Of a DNA stretch of 64,000 nt, positions 43,668 through 53,009 are shown one piece after another; position 1 is the first letter of the stretch; every line of letters begins with the position of its first letter. The DNA comes from [Bacillus] selenitireducens MLS10 (GTDB taxonomy: Bacteria; Bacillota; Bacilli; Bacillales; Salisediminibacteriaceae). The notes beneath the pieces were generated by a model that saw nothing but the letters and a program-made list of their open reading frames with translations, did not search any database and was not told the origin of the DNA. Position numbers and translations under genes: made by a program. Location: contig NC_014219.1 of NCBI RefSeq assembly GCF_000093085.1, forward strand, positions 868,001-932,000. The letters are read 5' to 3'.

Positions 43668-43952
43668 TTACTTTCGTCCTATGATCAGCGCGGCTTGCTT
43701 TAAAATATCATTTTCCATGGTCAGCTGTTTATTTTCTTTCTTGAGCTGTAACAGCTCTTCTTCAACAGACGTACGGTTATCCTTTTCCTTGAAAGATCCA
43801 CTACCCTGGTATTGCCTAACCCATTTATCAAAGGCAGAAGGCGTCAGCTCGTATTCTTTGATGAGTTCGGATCGGGGCTTGCCAGCTTGATGCAGTTGCA
43901 CGATCTGTTCTTTGAATTCCTTTGTGAAACTTCTCCGTTTGCGAGTTGTCAT
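43668..43952 (-). CDS. IS3-family transposase OrfA (helix-turn-helix)
   Basis: This 94-residue protein binds the IS ends. MTTRKRRSFTKEFKEQIVQL starts the HTH_Tnp_1 domain, followed by ELTPSAFDKWVRQYQGSG and a leucine-zipper-like helix (EELLQLKKENKQLTMENDIL). AAGGAGAG precedes the ATG at 43952; a longer frame to 43985 reaches into the IS end and is less likely. The final codons GGA CGA AAG TAA allow slippage at AAAG into the orfB frame. Confidence 0.9.
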   Translation of the reverse strand: MTTRKRRSFTKEFKEQIVQLHQAGKPRSELIKEYELTPSAFDKWVRQYQGSGSFKEKDNRTSVEEELLQLKKENKQLTMENDILKQAALIIGRK

Positions 43953-44027
43953 AAAACAGCTCTCCTTGGTTTGTATTTGAACCAAGTGTACGGGACCTTA
44001 ACGAATCTGTCCAACTAAGTGTAACCG

Positions 44028-45194
44028 ATCCACATCGACTCTTATTTAAACTATCTTGAAGGGGAATTAATTACCCGAGTTGGATTGGGCATTAATTCAA
44101 AAGCGCAAATTCTTCAATTCAATGTCGGACAGCTTCAGTTGGATGGCGGATATCAAGGTACGATGAAGGGAACATTAACCACAGACTATGGATGTTTTTC
44201 GGTTGATAATCAAGGGTTTGTTGAGGGGAGTGCTAATGCAGGCTTAGGTAATCAAGGGCTGTTTGAGAAGGATTTTGATTTGGCGTCGTTTCAAATTTCG
44301 AGATTTTCTCATTGCGCTTTAAGTGATCTTACAGCGGATCGAAACAGATTAATACTAAAACCGGGTGAAGTGAAAGCAGTCACTCTCAGTCAAATAAATT
44401 TACTCGGAGAAGCTACTGAACTGAAACTGCCTGATTCGAGCGTCACCTTCGAATCCTCGGCTCCAAATATTGTGAGTGTAAACCCGGGCGGAGGATTAAG
44501 CGTTTCACCGGAAGTCGAGCGGAATCAAGAAGCAGAGATCACAGTCAGTTATCATAATGGCGGTGATGAGCCTGTTGTAACCCAGATTGACGTTCAGGTA
44601 ATTATTGAAGAAGATCATAAAGATACGGATGAGAATGCATATGGCGACTTAATTGATAAGTATCAATCAGCGATCATTGAAAGATGGGACTGGTCGAGGC
44701 TGATTGAAAATGAGATGGGCTACGACCAAATGCAGTCTGATTCGTTACCGGATGATTATGGTTTTGTGCTAACGGATATCAATCGGAATGGTCAAGATGA
44801 AATGATCATTGGACAAAATTTCGATAATGGACGTATTTTTCTTGCAGAAATCTATGCGCTCGTTAATGGTGAACCGGAAAGAGTGTACGTAGGTGGTTTA
44901 AGAAGGTCGGCGAAGATTTTTAATGAAGCTCAGATTCTGATACATGATTCTTCAGGTGGGTTCAGCTATCAAACTTCCATGCTTTTTCAATTAAACACTG
45001 GTAGTTCGATGGATTTTAGGAGGGGTTATATAAACGTTGATGGTAAGGATGTTTATGAGATTATAAATCCGGATGATCCTTACGCTGAACAGTCCAGGGG
45101 TGAAGAATTAACTTCCGGACAGGAACTAGAATTTTTTGATGATTTGGGAGAGTATCTCGATTTTACATTTTCCCTTTTTGCAGAGGATCAGTGA
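44028..45194 (+). pseudogene. Surface protein with BIG-like domain, 5' end removed at the IS
   Basis: Coding sequence is open from the very edge of the IS (IHIDSYLNYLEGELITRVGL) to the TGA at 45192-45194, about 388 residues. There is no start or signal peptide, so the 5' end is lost; a TTG at 44085 has no good binding site. The middle resembles a bacterial Ig-like (BIG2) domain (LKLPDSSVTFESSAPNIVSV). The C-terminal half has an FG-GAP-like phrase (YGFVLTDINRNGQDEMIIGQ) and an acidic end. No SLH domain is visible. Function unknown. Confidence 0.65.
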
Positions 45195-45772
45195 ACATCG
45201 ATAGATAATGGAAGTTCTCAGTGGTGATTTGTTCAGTTCAAGGAAGCAGGGGAAGTCAGGGCCCTTACACTAGTTTAACCGGTCCAGACAGGGCAGGACT
45301 TTGATATAGGTGTTAACGGACTCGAATGAGTATTATGTTTCTCTTTATGATGACAGGCGTATTCGAAACCCTTACCTGTTGTTTATGAAGTACTTAAATG
45401 ACTTTAGCTTTGCGAAAGTGGGCTTTGAACTGTAATTATCTTCGAGGTCTCCAAGACCGTGAAAAATACTTGATGAACTGGATCTGACTGCGCCCACGGC
45501 TTTAGCTGTGGGCTTCTTTCAATCAATTTTTGTGAAAGAAATGAAGAGTTGATGTGGTTATGATTCATCTGTGGAGATAAATGAATCAAAGGTCACAGGT
45601 TCTTAAAATGAAATGAATCTCGAATCTTTAAAAGCGGTATAAACAGAAATGATGCATATATAAAAATCCACATATAAACATTTATTCGTGTAATATTACA
45701 ATCGTGGTAACTGGGAGATCGAGTCGATATTTGGCGATTTTTGTCGAAAAATGGCTTATTTAGCATTTAGTA
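45195..45772. other. Intergenic region
   Basis: I see no convincing gene. It holds the terminator at 45492-45520 and, at its right end, an AT-rich stretch leading into the promoter of the following SLH gene. Confidence 0.4.
45492..45520 (+). terminator. Terminator hairpin
   Basis: GCCCACGGCT (45492-45501) pairs with AGCTGTGGGC (45504-45513) over 10 bp with one G-T, followed by TTCTTTC. Confidence 0.7.
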
Positions 45773-45801
45773 TTGAATGGGGTATCGAAGAATATTATGA
45801 T
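45773..45801 (+). promoter_or_regulatory. Sigma-A promoter of the 45.9-kb SLH gene
   Basis: TTGAAT (45773-45778) and TATGAT (45796-45801) are separated by 17 bases. Transcription would start near 45808, giving a leader of about 105 bases that contains the three-way junction below. Confidence 0.75.
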
Positions 45802-45828
45802 GTAGTGTGTTGGAATATATAAAAATAT

Positions 45829-45894
45829 GGAATGCAAATCAGCCTCAAGTAGGGCAAAGCTTGTCTCGCCAGATGGCGTTTTGGTTTGCAATCC
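45829..45894 (+). ncRNA. Three-way-junction leader RNA
   Basis: GGAATGCAAATC (45829-45840) pairs with GGTTTGCAATCC (45883-45894) with one mismatch and one wobble. It encloses CAAG/CTTG (45846-45849 and 45860-45863, loop TAGGGCAAAG) and CGCC/GGCG (45867-45870 and 45875-45878, AGAT loop). The ribosome binding site AAAGGGAGG begins two bases after the closing helix. The layout suits a translational regulator; I do not recognise a known riboswitch class. Confidence 0.5.
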
Positions 45895-45911
45895 GAAAGG
45901 GAGGAAATAGG

Positions 45912-48900
45912 ATGAAAAGATCGATACGTCAGAAAGGAACGATCTGTTTAAGTTTTTTGATGGCTTTTTCAGGTGTTATGCCGGCGGCTGGACTGGCTTC
46001 AGAGGAAAAGGGCACTGTGGGAGGAACTCATGTTGATTCACTCACAAATGACTCAGAAGTGACTGAGGCGGAATGGGATGAGATGGACTTTGGAAGCCTC
46101 TCCTATCACCTTGGTCACAATGGTATCCATAAAAAAACTTCCGCCAATACATACGAGCCGGATGCAAGTTTTTCAGATGAGCAAAAGGAGGATATTGGTT
46201 ACAAGCTTCCTGATGGGTTCAGCTTTGTAAATGACTTTCCGAATGGTGTTCAATTAAAAGAAGTGGGCGGTTATTATTCGGATCGCCTTGCATCGGCGCA
46301 GTTTAGGGATGGCACGTTCAACCCGTCTTCATTTATTGAGGCAATGGAGGAGGACAGAGCGTATAAGCTCGTCCATCATACGAAAGTGGCGGATACAGAA
46401 GGTCGTGAGTCCTTTCTGTTTGAAGAGAGAACCGTTACGAAAGCGGAACTTAAGGCTACGGATTCATTTACGTTCTCAGGAGACGTTATAGACGTCATGT
46501 ATCCGGATGAGTTTTACACGCTTTATCTGGAAAGTAACCTCGGCAGATACCCTGGGCATTATCACCAGTTGTTAACGAATGTCCCTGATTTTTATGATAT
46601 AGCCATGCATAAAGTGGACGGCAGTGAGGCATTTTTAATGGAGACGGTCTATTCGGAGGATGACCAGGCGCTTATCCCTGACGATAATCTCATTGAAGTG
46701 CGATTTATGCAAGATGGTGTGCCTGAAGGGGTTTATGATATACATACAAACGGCTTTTCCGGTGTTACGCTGCATGGCGATATGCTGGACGAGCGTATTG
46801 ATGTTCTGCATACGAATCCATCAGAAATGGGGATTCAGTACAGTGTCATGACGCAAAATGACGGTGCGGCAGCTTGGAAACAGACGTTTGAAACTGCTTA
46901 TGCAGACTATGATGAAGATACGGTTATCGATGTCTCTGGAACGGATGCGTATACGCTCGATTCCATCAATTACGAAGAGCGCTCTGACGATGCCAGTATT
47001 TCGTTTGAGATTCTTGGCGATACGGGTCACCTACTGCAATCGGTTGGGGTGTTTAATGCGGGCTATTATGGTGAGGATGCCGGGCTCGATATCTGGGAAG
47101 CGATGGGCGTAAGAGACCAGAACTGGACAATGATGAATATGAATCTGCAAATTGATAATGAAGCTGGAGAAACAGTGGCTTTCTATGATGGTACATCGAC
47201 TCATCACCGGATCATTGAACCTCTGGAAGGCGGGACCTATACGGCTATTGTTTCCTTTCAAACAGGGCTTGATTCAACTGTTGAACTGACGGAGAGTTTC
47301 ACGGTTGACGAGCGTCTCTATGCGGATCTGATTCTTCCTGACGGGTTTGAACCGGTGCATGATTTCGGGAACGAGGCGAAGCTGACGGATTCGGACGGAG
47401 GGACACTTACTTACAGATTTGGATCAGATGCTTCACTTGACTTGAGTGAGCTTGTTGGTCGAATGGATGATGAAGACGTTTATTCGCTTGTGATTGCAGC
47501 GCGAATGAGAGAATCTTCAACAGGGGACGACTATATCTATACGATCGAAGAGACAGTCACAAGGACTGATCTTGATCAGATTGAATCCTTCTCTGTATCC
47601 GGGAAGCTCCATGAAATCGTTTCTCCGGATCCGGCGCACGAGGTCACTGCACTCGCGCAACTAAGCCATAGGGGCACAAGATTTGAAGGTTTATCAGGGA
47701 TCTACACGGAAAGACCTGAAGCGTTTGATGTGCTCTATACAGATACGACGGGGACATCATTGTCCATACTGGAGGCAACTTATCAGGAAGAAGAACGACT
47801 TTTTGAGGTGGCTGAAGGCGAACGCAGCGTTTTCAAGTTCAATCAGAACGGAGAAGAGATTGGGATTTATGGGATGAACCATTATTTTGAAGGAGAGCGC
47901 ATAGAACTGTATGCAGCGTCTGTTGAAAATCAATTTACCCAATTAATTACGAATTCTGAAGGTCAGCATATAAGCTTCAAGCACCTGTCTAATGAAGGAG
48001 CCGCGGATCCGTGGGTATATGAATTTGGATATACGTATAGTGAACCAGGCGACATGATCGTTCATGTCCCCGATAACAATCAGATTGGTTCTTATGATGT
48101 GTTAGTGGATGTATTTGAAAGTGGTCTGGGAGTATATATGACTTCAAATGAAAATGATGCCTATTTTCTGCAATCGGGTATCCTTCCACGAGATGGTGAA
48201 TACAGCAAGGATATCTATGATTTTTTCGATGAGTACGCGTTACAGAGGAGATTCGCCTATGCGAAATCGACTGTGGAAGTGTTTGATGATGCAGGCGACT
48301 TGGTGATGGATAAGACGACAACCATGCCCACAAGCTATTCACTGCCTCCGATGGATGATGGTCAATATGAGATCGTGACCACGATTCCTGTGGGGAGTGA
48401 CGAACGTCTGGTCATAACCAGGGATGTTTACATCGGTGATCCTTTTGCGGCGTTTGATAACGGTGACAGTGTAAGGTTGCATATTGACGAAATGATTACT
48501 CTCTCATACACCGCCGGCGGGAAGGATCTGCTCTTCCGGGTTGTGGGGGAAAACGGGAATTTGCTTTATCATGATTGGACTGATGCTTACAATTCCATCC
48601 TTTCAAAAACGGAGGAATTTACATTTGAATCGCCGGGAATTTATTCATTCCAAATCGTTCATGATGGTGAAGTGCTCGATGCTGTGGAAGTGACGGTTTA
48701 TGAAGGTGATCTGCATTTGGTTTATGAAGGAGATACAGCTTTGACCGTCGAATACGGTGAAGCGTTTGAACTGCCTGAGGTCAAGGTGATGTACGGGGAT
48801 GAGGAACGCGGACAGGCAGACGTGACAGTAACGGATGAATCGGGTGAGGAAGTTCCTGAAGTAGACACATCAGCGCCTGGTGAGTATACCCTCGTTTACC

Positions 48901-49781
48901 GCTATATATCTGAAGAAGGAGAAGAAGCGTCATCTGTGACGATCACGGTGACGGTCCTTGAAGATGCGGCACCGATTGTGCCGGAAATTCACTATGAAGG
49001 CGATACCGAACTGAGCGTCGAATACGGCGAGGCGTTTGAGTTGCCTGAGGTCAAGGTGATGTACGGTGATGAGGAACGCGGACAGGCAGACGTGACGGTA
49101 ACGGACGAATCGGGTGAGGAAGTACCTGAAGTGGATACGTCAGCGCCTGGTGAGTATACGCTCGTGTACCGCTATATATCTGAAGAAGGAGAAGAAGCGT
49201 CATCTGTGACGATCACGGTGACGGTGCTCGAAGAAGTGAAAGAAGATGAGCCAACATTCACCGACTTGAATGAAGGCTACCGTTTCTATGAGGAGATCGC
49301 GTTTCTCTCGGGCATGGAGGTCATTAACGGGTATCTCGATGGCTCCTTTGCTCCTGACGACACGGTAACACGTGCCGCAGCTGCGACGATGATTGGACGT
49401 GCGTTGGATCTTGACGGTTCGCAACGTGATACGGATTTCCCTGACGTGCGGGATGGAAACAATGCTTCGGGATTCATTCAGGCAGCGGCGGATCTCGGGA
49501 TCATTCAGGGATTCCCGGACGGCACTTTCCGTCCGAATGAACCGGTCACCCGGGGGCAGATGGCGATTTTCATCGCCCGCGCCTTCGATATGGAGACTCA
49601 GGCGGAGATGGACTTTACCGACATGGTGCCGTCCATGGCGGCTTATGAATCGGTAGGCATGATCCTCCACGAAGATATCACGCAAGGATTCCCGGACGGC
49701 ACCTACCGGCCGGACGATGCCGTGACGAGAGGACAGTTCTCCGCGTTTCTGTCGAGAACCCTCGATGCCTCATTCAGGTAA
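45912..49781 (+). CDS. Large SLH-domain surface protein with paired Ig-like repeats
   Basis: This 1289-residue exported protein has a signal peptide (MKRSIRQKGTICLSFLMAFS, cleavage near GLASEE). The long central part is beta-rich and unrecognised, with two related halves (YKLPDGFSFVNDFPNGVQLK near the start and ADLILPDGFEPVHDFGNEAK near residue 475). Near residues 940-1100, two almost identical 90-residue Ig-like units occur (VEYGEAFELPEVKVMYGDEE, then TSAPGEYTLVYRYISEEGEE), of the kind often found in wall-anchored proteins. Three SLH domains end the chain (GYLDGSFAPDDTVTRAAAAT, GFPDGTFRPNEPVTRGQMAI, GFPDGTYRPDDAVTRGQFSA). I chose the ATG at 45912, eight bases after GGAGG. A terminator follows. 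Confidence 0.92.
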   Translation: MKRSIRQKGTICLSFLMAFSGVMPAAGLASEEKGTVGGTHVDSLTNDSEVTEAEWDEMDFGSLSYHLGHNGIHKKTSANTYEPDASFSDEQKEDIGYKLPDGFSFVNDFPNGVQLKEVGGYYSDRLASAQFRDGTFNPSSFIEAMEEDRAYKLVHHTKVADTEGRESFLFEERTVTKAELKATDSFTFSGDVIDVMYPDEFYTLYLESNLGRYPGHYHQLLTNVPDFYDIAMHKVDGSEAFLMETVYSEDDQALIPDDNLIEVRFMQDGVPEGVYDIHTNGFSGVTLHGDMLDERIDVLHTNPSEMGIQYSVMTQNDGAAAWKQTFETAYADYDEDTVIDVSGTDAYTLDSINYEERSDDASISFEILGDTGHLLQSVGVFNAGYYGEDAGLDIWEAMGVRDQNWTMMNMNLQIDNEAGETVAFYDGTSTHHRIIEPLEGGTYTAIVSFQTGLDSTVELTESFTVDERLYADLILPDGFEPVHDFGNEAKLTDSDGGTLTYRFGSDASLDLSELVGRMDDEDVYSLVIAARMRESSTGDDYIYTIEETVTRTDLDQIESFSVSGKLHEIVSPDPAHEVTALAQLSHRGTRFEGLSGIYTERPEAFDVLYTDTTGTSLSILEATYQEEERLFEVAEGERSVFKFNQNGEEIGIYGMNHYFEGERIELYAASVENQFTQLITNSEGQHISFKHLSNEGAADPWVYEFGYTYSEPGDMIVHVPDNNQIGSYDVLVDVFESGLGVYMTSNENDAYFLQSGILPRDGEYSKDIYDFFDEYALQRRFAYAKSTVEVFDDAGDLVMDKTTTMPTSYSLPPMDDGQYEIVTTIPVGSDERLVITRDVYIGDPFAAFDNGDSVRLHIDEMITLSYTAGGKDLLFRVVGENGNLLYHDWTDAYNSILSKTEEFTFESPGIYSFQIVHDGEVLDAVEVTVYEGDLHLVYEGDTALTVEYGEAFELPEVKVMYGDEERGQADVTVTDESGEEVPEVDTSAPGEYTLVYRYISEEGEEASSVTITVTVLEDAAPIVPEIHYEGDTELSVEYGEAFELPEVKVMYGDEERGQADVTVTDESGEEVPEVDTSAPGEYTLVYRYISEEGEEASSVTITVTVLEEVKEDEPTFTDLNEGYRFYEEIAFLSGMEVINGYLDGSFAPDDTVTRAAAATMIGRALDLDGSQRDTDFPDVRDGNNASGFIQAAADLGIIQGFPDGTFRPNEPVTRGQMAIFIARAFDMETQAEMDFTDMVPSMAAYESVGMILHEDITQGFPDGTYRPDDAVTRGQFSAFLSRTLDASFR
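48721..49230 (+). repeat. Two near-identical 270-bp units in the SLH gene
   Basis: The units start near 48721 and 48991 and repeat with a 270-base period (for example GTCGAATACGG at 48747 and 49017). They differ at only scattered third positions over most of their length, which indicates recent duplication or gene conversion. Confidence 0.85.
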
Positions 49782-49789
49782 GACAATTG

Positions 49790-49822
49790 AAGATCCCGGC
49801 CGTGAAGCCGGGATCTTTCTTT
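49790..49822 (+). terminator. Terminator after the 45.9-kb SLH gene
   Basis: AAGATCCCGGC (49790-49800) pairs perfectly with GCCGGGATCTT (49807-49817), followed by TCTTTATT. Confidence 0.88.
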
Positions 49823-49841
49823 ATTAAATGAGAACACAACA

Positions 49842-49937
49842 GAAGGGAGGAAGGCAAGGTGTTGGCTTTTGCCAACGGCAATTCCTCCCCCACCTGCACT
49901 TGCACCAAGAGGTGGGGTATCCTTGCCGAAAAACGAT
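49842..49937 (+). repeat. 97-bp palindromic repeat, copy 1
   Basis: This copy shares nearly all bases with 53010-53106. Outer arms GGCAAGG (49853-49859) and CCTTGCC (49921-49927) enclose GTTGGC-TTTT-GCCAAC (49861-49876) and CCCCACCT/AGGTGGGG (49888-49917); alternatively GGGAGGAA (49845-49852) pairs with TTCCTCCC (49882-49889). It ends on the ATG of the downstream gene. It may be a remnant end of an IS200/IS605-type element (palindrome-associated) or a leader RNA. Confidence 0.75.
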
Positions 49938-51789
49938 GAAATTTTGCAATCAATGTGGGACTGGGGTTCAGGAGGGGCAGAAAGTCTGTACGCAGTGTGG
50001 TGTGAAGTTGTTGGATGGGCGAAAGCCTGAACCAGAACATAAAGGCGAGGAAGTTCGAATTGAAAAACAGATCCAAGAAGAGGAGAGCATGTCATCCGAC
50101 TTACAGGAACAGTCTCCGAAACCGCCGACGAGAACGAAAAAACCCCTCTCAAAGAAAAAGAAAGCAACCATCGGTGTCGCCGTTGCAGGTGTTGCCCTGC
50201 TGTTTGGCTCGTATCAGGTGATGACTGCTCAGTTCACACCGGAAAAAACTGTCGAAGGAATCTTTGACGCTGTTGCAGAGGGCGATAAAGAGAGGTTGGG
50301 AGACTATTTGGTCCGAGCTGATGGGGAAGAGCTTGAAGATCATCAGTTGACACTGATGATCGATATGTTACAGGATCCGTTTCTGTTCGAGGAAGTGAAA
50401 AATGACATGAACCTTTCAGCGTTACAGTATCGGGAAAATGAGGCTATCGCAGGTGAGGATCATACGTTTTCGTCTGATATTCCTATAGCTCTTGAGCAGA
50501 AGGGGAAAAAGCTGATGATCTTCGATGACTATGCGGCTGTCTTGTATCCACTGGACATGGAAGTCAGGCTTGACTATGAAGATGTGGCGTGGTCTCTGAA
50601 CGGAGAGGAAGTCTCTTCTTATGAAGTCAGCACAGGGATTTACAGCCTTGGCCCTCAATACCTTGGCACCTATGATCTCTCCGTCGAAATCGATATGGCT
50701 TTTGGACGTCATGAAATTGAGGAGACGGTCGTCCACGATGGCCGATGGCTTGAAGTCCCTCTTCATATGGAGGCCTTGGAAATAATATCGCATATTTCAG
50801 GGGCTGAACTGTATGTCAATGATGCAGTCATGGATATTACTCTCGAACATGGCGAAACGTTTTTCGACCGTGTTCTGTATGATGAAGGTATGATGCTCCA
50901 TGCAGTGGCGGATACACCTTTTGGTGAAATGGCTTCTGAGCCGGTACCTCTCGATGAGTCGAAGATTGAGTTGAAATACGCAGTAGGCGAAGATCTTGCA
51001 GAGGAACTGATGGATATGCGTTTTGCTGAGCTTGATGCAGGACGTTTTCTCGATGATTACTCCGATGTCTCGGAGGTGAATGAGGTTCCGGTTGCAATCA
51101 GTTTCATTCCGGAAGAGGCCTATTTACAGGAAGGAAAACAGGATATGTTCTGGCAAGTCACGATTCCTTACCGCGAAACATGGCAGTCGCCGGACGAGAC
51201 CGGTGGCGAAGAGTCTGTGAGAGACTATGAACTCGTATTGATCCTGCCTGGTGATGACGATGAATGGCGTGTGCAGGAACTGTGGGTAACGAACGAACAA
51301 TTCAGTGGCGAATGGATCACCAGAAGCTATGATGAAGAGGCACAGTTTGCTTATCTTGAAGAGCTTCAAACTATGGACGGTAAAGCGTCTTACCGGGCGA
51401 ATGAAACAGCGTACCTCAATGAACTAATCAATGGTTTCCATGATGACAACGTCAATGCCATTAATGGGGGTGATAAGAGCAGAGCCGTTCGCATGATTCA
51501 TGAAGATGCTGGCGCCTATAAGAAAACTGTAACAGATTACATTGACTACCTGCGTGGACGAAATATTACGCAGGAGTTTAAAGGGTCGGACGTCATCGGC
51601 GTGAGTGAAGGCAGTGAGGAAGATATCTATATTGTAAAGACGGAAGACCTGTACATTATCCATAACAATGATGAAGACCGTTCGAGGGAGGCGAAATTCC
51701 TTACCGAGTATAAGGTGGTACTGACGGACGACGGCTATTATCTGCTGGAGCTGGAATCGACCGAGCAGTTATGGAGCGAATCGCTGTGA
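49936..51789 (+). CDS. Zinc-ribbon membrane protein, TcaA/YvbJ-like
   Basis: This 617-residue protein starts with a zinc ribbon (MKFCNQCGTGVQEGQKVCTQ then CGVKL; two CxxC pairs), continues with a polar linker, one membrane segment (ATIGVAVAGVALLFGSYQVM, near residues 80-100) and a large extracytoplasmic part. The first outer region (FTPEKTVEGIFDAVAEGDKE) and following beta-rich modules match the domain order of TcaA, the Staphylococcus teicoplanin-response protein, and Bacillus YvbJ. The ATG at 49936 has no ribosome binding site of its own; the 97-bp repeat lies right against it. The terminator of the preceding gene leaves only about 20 bases for a promoter. It is probably co-transcribed with the next zinc-ribbon gene. 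Confidence 0.82.
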   Translation: MKFCNQCGTGVQEGQKVCTQCGVKLLDGRKPEPEHKGEEVRIEKQIQEEESMSSDLQEQSPKPPTRTKKPLSKKKKATIGVAVAGVALLFGSYQVMTAQFTPEKTVEGIFDAVAEGDKERLGDYLVRADGEELEDHQLTLMIDMLQDPFLFEEVKNDMNLSALQYRENEAIAGEDHTFSSDIPIALEQKGKKLMIFDDYAAVLYPLDMEVRLDYEDVAWSLNGEEVSSYEVSTGIYSLGPQYLGTYDLSVEIDMAFGRHEIEETVVHDGRWLEVPLHMEALEIISHISGAELYVNDAVMDITLEHGETFFDRVLYDEGMMLHAVADTPFGEMASEPVPLDESKIELKYAVGEDLAEELMDMRFAELDAGRFLDDYSDVSEVNEVPVAISFIPEEAYLQEGKQDMFWQVTIPYRETWQSPDETGGEESVRDYELVLILPGDDDEWRVQELWVTNEQFSGEWITRSYDEEAQFAYLEELQTMDGKASYRANETAYLNELINGFHDDNVNAINGGDKSRAVRMIHEDAGAYKKTVTDYIDYLRGRNITQEFKGSDVIGVSEGSEEDIYIVKTEDLYIIHNNDEDRSREAKFLTEYKVVLTDDGYYLLELESTEQLWSESL

Positions 51790-51858
51790 ATGATAAAACG
51801 TTCAGCTTGAAAAAAGAGTAAGAGGTTTGATTTTAATAACAGAGAGGATGAAGTGAAA

Positions 51859-52620
51859 ATGTTTTGTTCAAATTGCGGAAGTGAAATGACGAAAGATTCA
51901 CGTTTTTGTGGAGAATGTGGGACGCCAGTGGGCGGTTCCAATCAGGAAGAGGCGATATCCTCGGGAGGTTCTGTAAGCAGCATACAGTCAGTTGCGCAGA
52001 ATGATTATGTTGTGAAGGGGAAAGAATTGTCGAAATCCTATTTTCAAGTGCTGAAAAGGCAGCTGAAGGCCCCCTTTTTTGAGGCACAATCGATGAAAGA
52101 AGATAAAATGACGAATGGGTTAATCAGTATCATGCTATTTTCTCTGTTTTTGGCCTTGAGCTCTTTTCTGACTTTGCAGCAGGCATCTTCCGGATTTGTG
52201 GATGTTCCCTTTTTCTCAACGGTTGTCGGGATGTTTGCAGGATGGGTGATCTTATTCTTCCTGGTCACGCTCGTTTTGTTTGTAACATTTAAAATTATGC
52301 GTACGGAAGCCGGTTACGGGAATTTGATGAATCGCATGGGTTCCCTTATGGCCATGCCACTACTGTTTTCTGCATCAGCATTTCTGACGGGGCTTGTGCA
52401 GTTAGGGTTTTTATCGACGCTGTTTATGTCACTTGCAACCGCATCGGCAGCACTGTCTGTTTTTTCGGTGATTTTCTCTGTTCAGCGGAACAATGACAAA
52501 GCAATGGATCCGTTCTATGGCACAATCATTGCAACTGTGGGAACGACAATTGTGATCTTCATCGTTTTTGTGGCTGTTTTGGGGTCTTTGTTTAATCAGC
52601 TTCAGCATATTATGTTTTAA
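51859..52620 (+). CDS. Zinc-ribbon polytopic membrane protein (Yip1/DUF-type)
   Basis: This 253-residue protein has an N-terminal zinc ribbon (MFCSNCGSEMTKDSRFCGEC) and, after a linker of about 60 residues, five hydrophobic segments: NGLISIMLFSLFLALSSFLT, VVGMFAGWVILFFLVTLVLF, RMGSLMAMPLLFSASAFLTG, FLSTLFMSLATASAALSVFS and TIIATVGTTIVIFIVFVAVL. This layout fits Yip1-like or related DUF membrane proteins that often accompany YvbJ-type zinc-ribbon genes in Bacilli. The ATG at 51859 has GAGAGG upstream; a GTG at 51853 is an alternative. It lies 69 bases after the TcaA-like gene, probably in the same operon. Role unknown, perhaps envelope stress. Confidence 0.75.
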   Translation: MFCSNCGSEMTKDSRFCGECGTPVGGSNQEEAISSGGSVSSIQSVAQNDYVVKGKELSKSYFQVLKRQLKAPFFEAQSMKEDKMTNGLISIMLFSLFLALSSFLTLQQASSGFVDVPFFSTVVGMFAGWVILFFLVTLVLFVTFKIMRTEAGYGNLMNRMGSLMAMPLLFSASAFLTGLVQLGFLSTLFMSLATASAALSVFSVIFSVQRNNDKAMDPFYGTIIATVGTTIVIFIVFVAVLGSLFNQLQHIMF

Positions 52621-52635
52621 CTGTTTGTATGTAAG

Positions 52636-52675
52636 GACCTGTTTTCCTTGGGTGTGGTGAGGACAGGTCTTTTTC
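52636..52675 (+). terminator. Terminator after the zinc-ribbon pair
   Basis: GACCTGT (52636-52642) pairs with ACAGGTC (52663-52669), with TCC/GGA further in, followed by TTTTTC. Confidence 0.7.
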
Positions 52676-53009
52676 TGATTGAGGCAAAACAATTCACATC
52701 GATTAACGTTAAGATACTTAGTATTACTGCATATTCGAGTACATATGCTCAGTAGAAAAAGTGCATGAATAAAGGTTTTAATTACAAATTTTTTCTTTGT
52801 ATATGGAGATTTTTTACCAGTCGAAACATTAATCTTAGCTTTTGCTCTTTCGTATGTGGGTAATTTCAGAGGAAATTCAGTCTTCAGTTGTTGAATGATT
52901 GGATGAAGTTCTTCAGTAATTACGAATTACTTATTTTGGTTAATGTAGAGAAAAGTTTCAATAGTGACGAGTCGCCTAACGGTTTTCTCTTACGATTATT
53001 TAATCATAC
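52676..53009. other. AT-rich intergenic region
   Basis: No gene or clear signal is seen. It leads up to copy 2 of the 97-bp repeat. Confidence 0.35.

Larger units (their letters stand above)
42812..44027 (-). mobile_element. IS3-family (IS150-like) insertion sequence
   Basis: The element carries overlapping-type orfA and orfB on the - strand. Its ends are related inverted repeats: ACACTAAATCGGACA with TTAAGGTCCCGTTGACTTG on the left, and the complement of ACACTTAGTTGGACA with TTAAGGTCCCGTACACTTGG on the right. Exact tips and a target duplication could not be fixed; the flanks do not show an obvious 3-5 bp direct repeat. Confidence 0.85.

Noticed and set aside
45829-45894. c-di-GMP-I (GEMM) riboswitch in the SLH leader
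   Set aside because: The loop AGGGCAAAG recalls part of that consensus, but the GNRA tetraloop and its receptor and the other conserved strands are missing. I report only an unassigned three-way junction.
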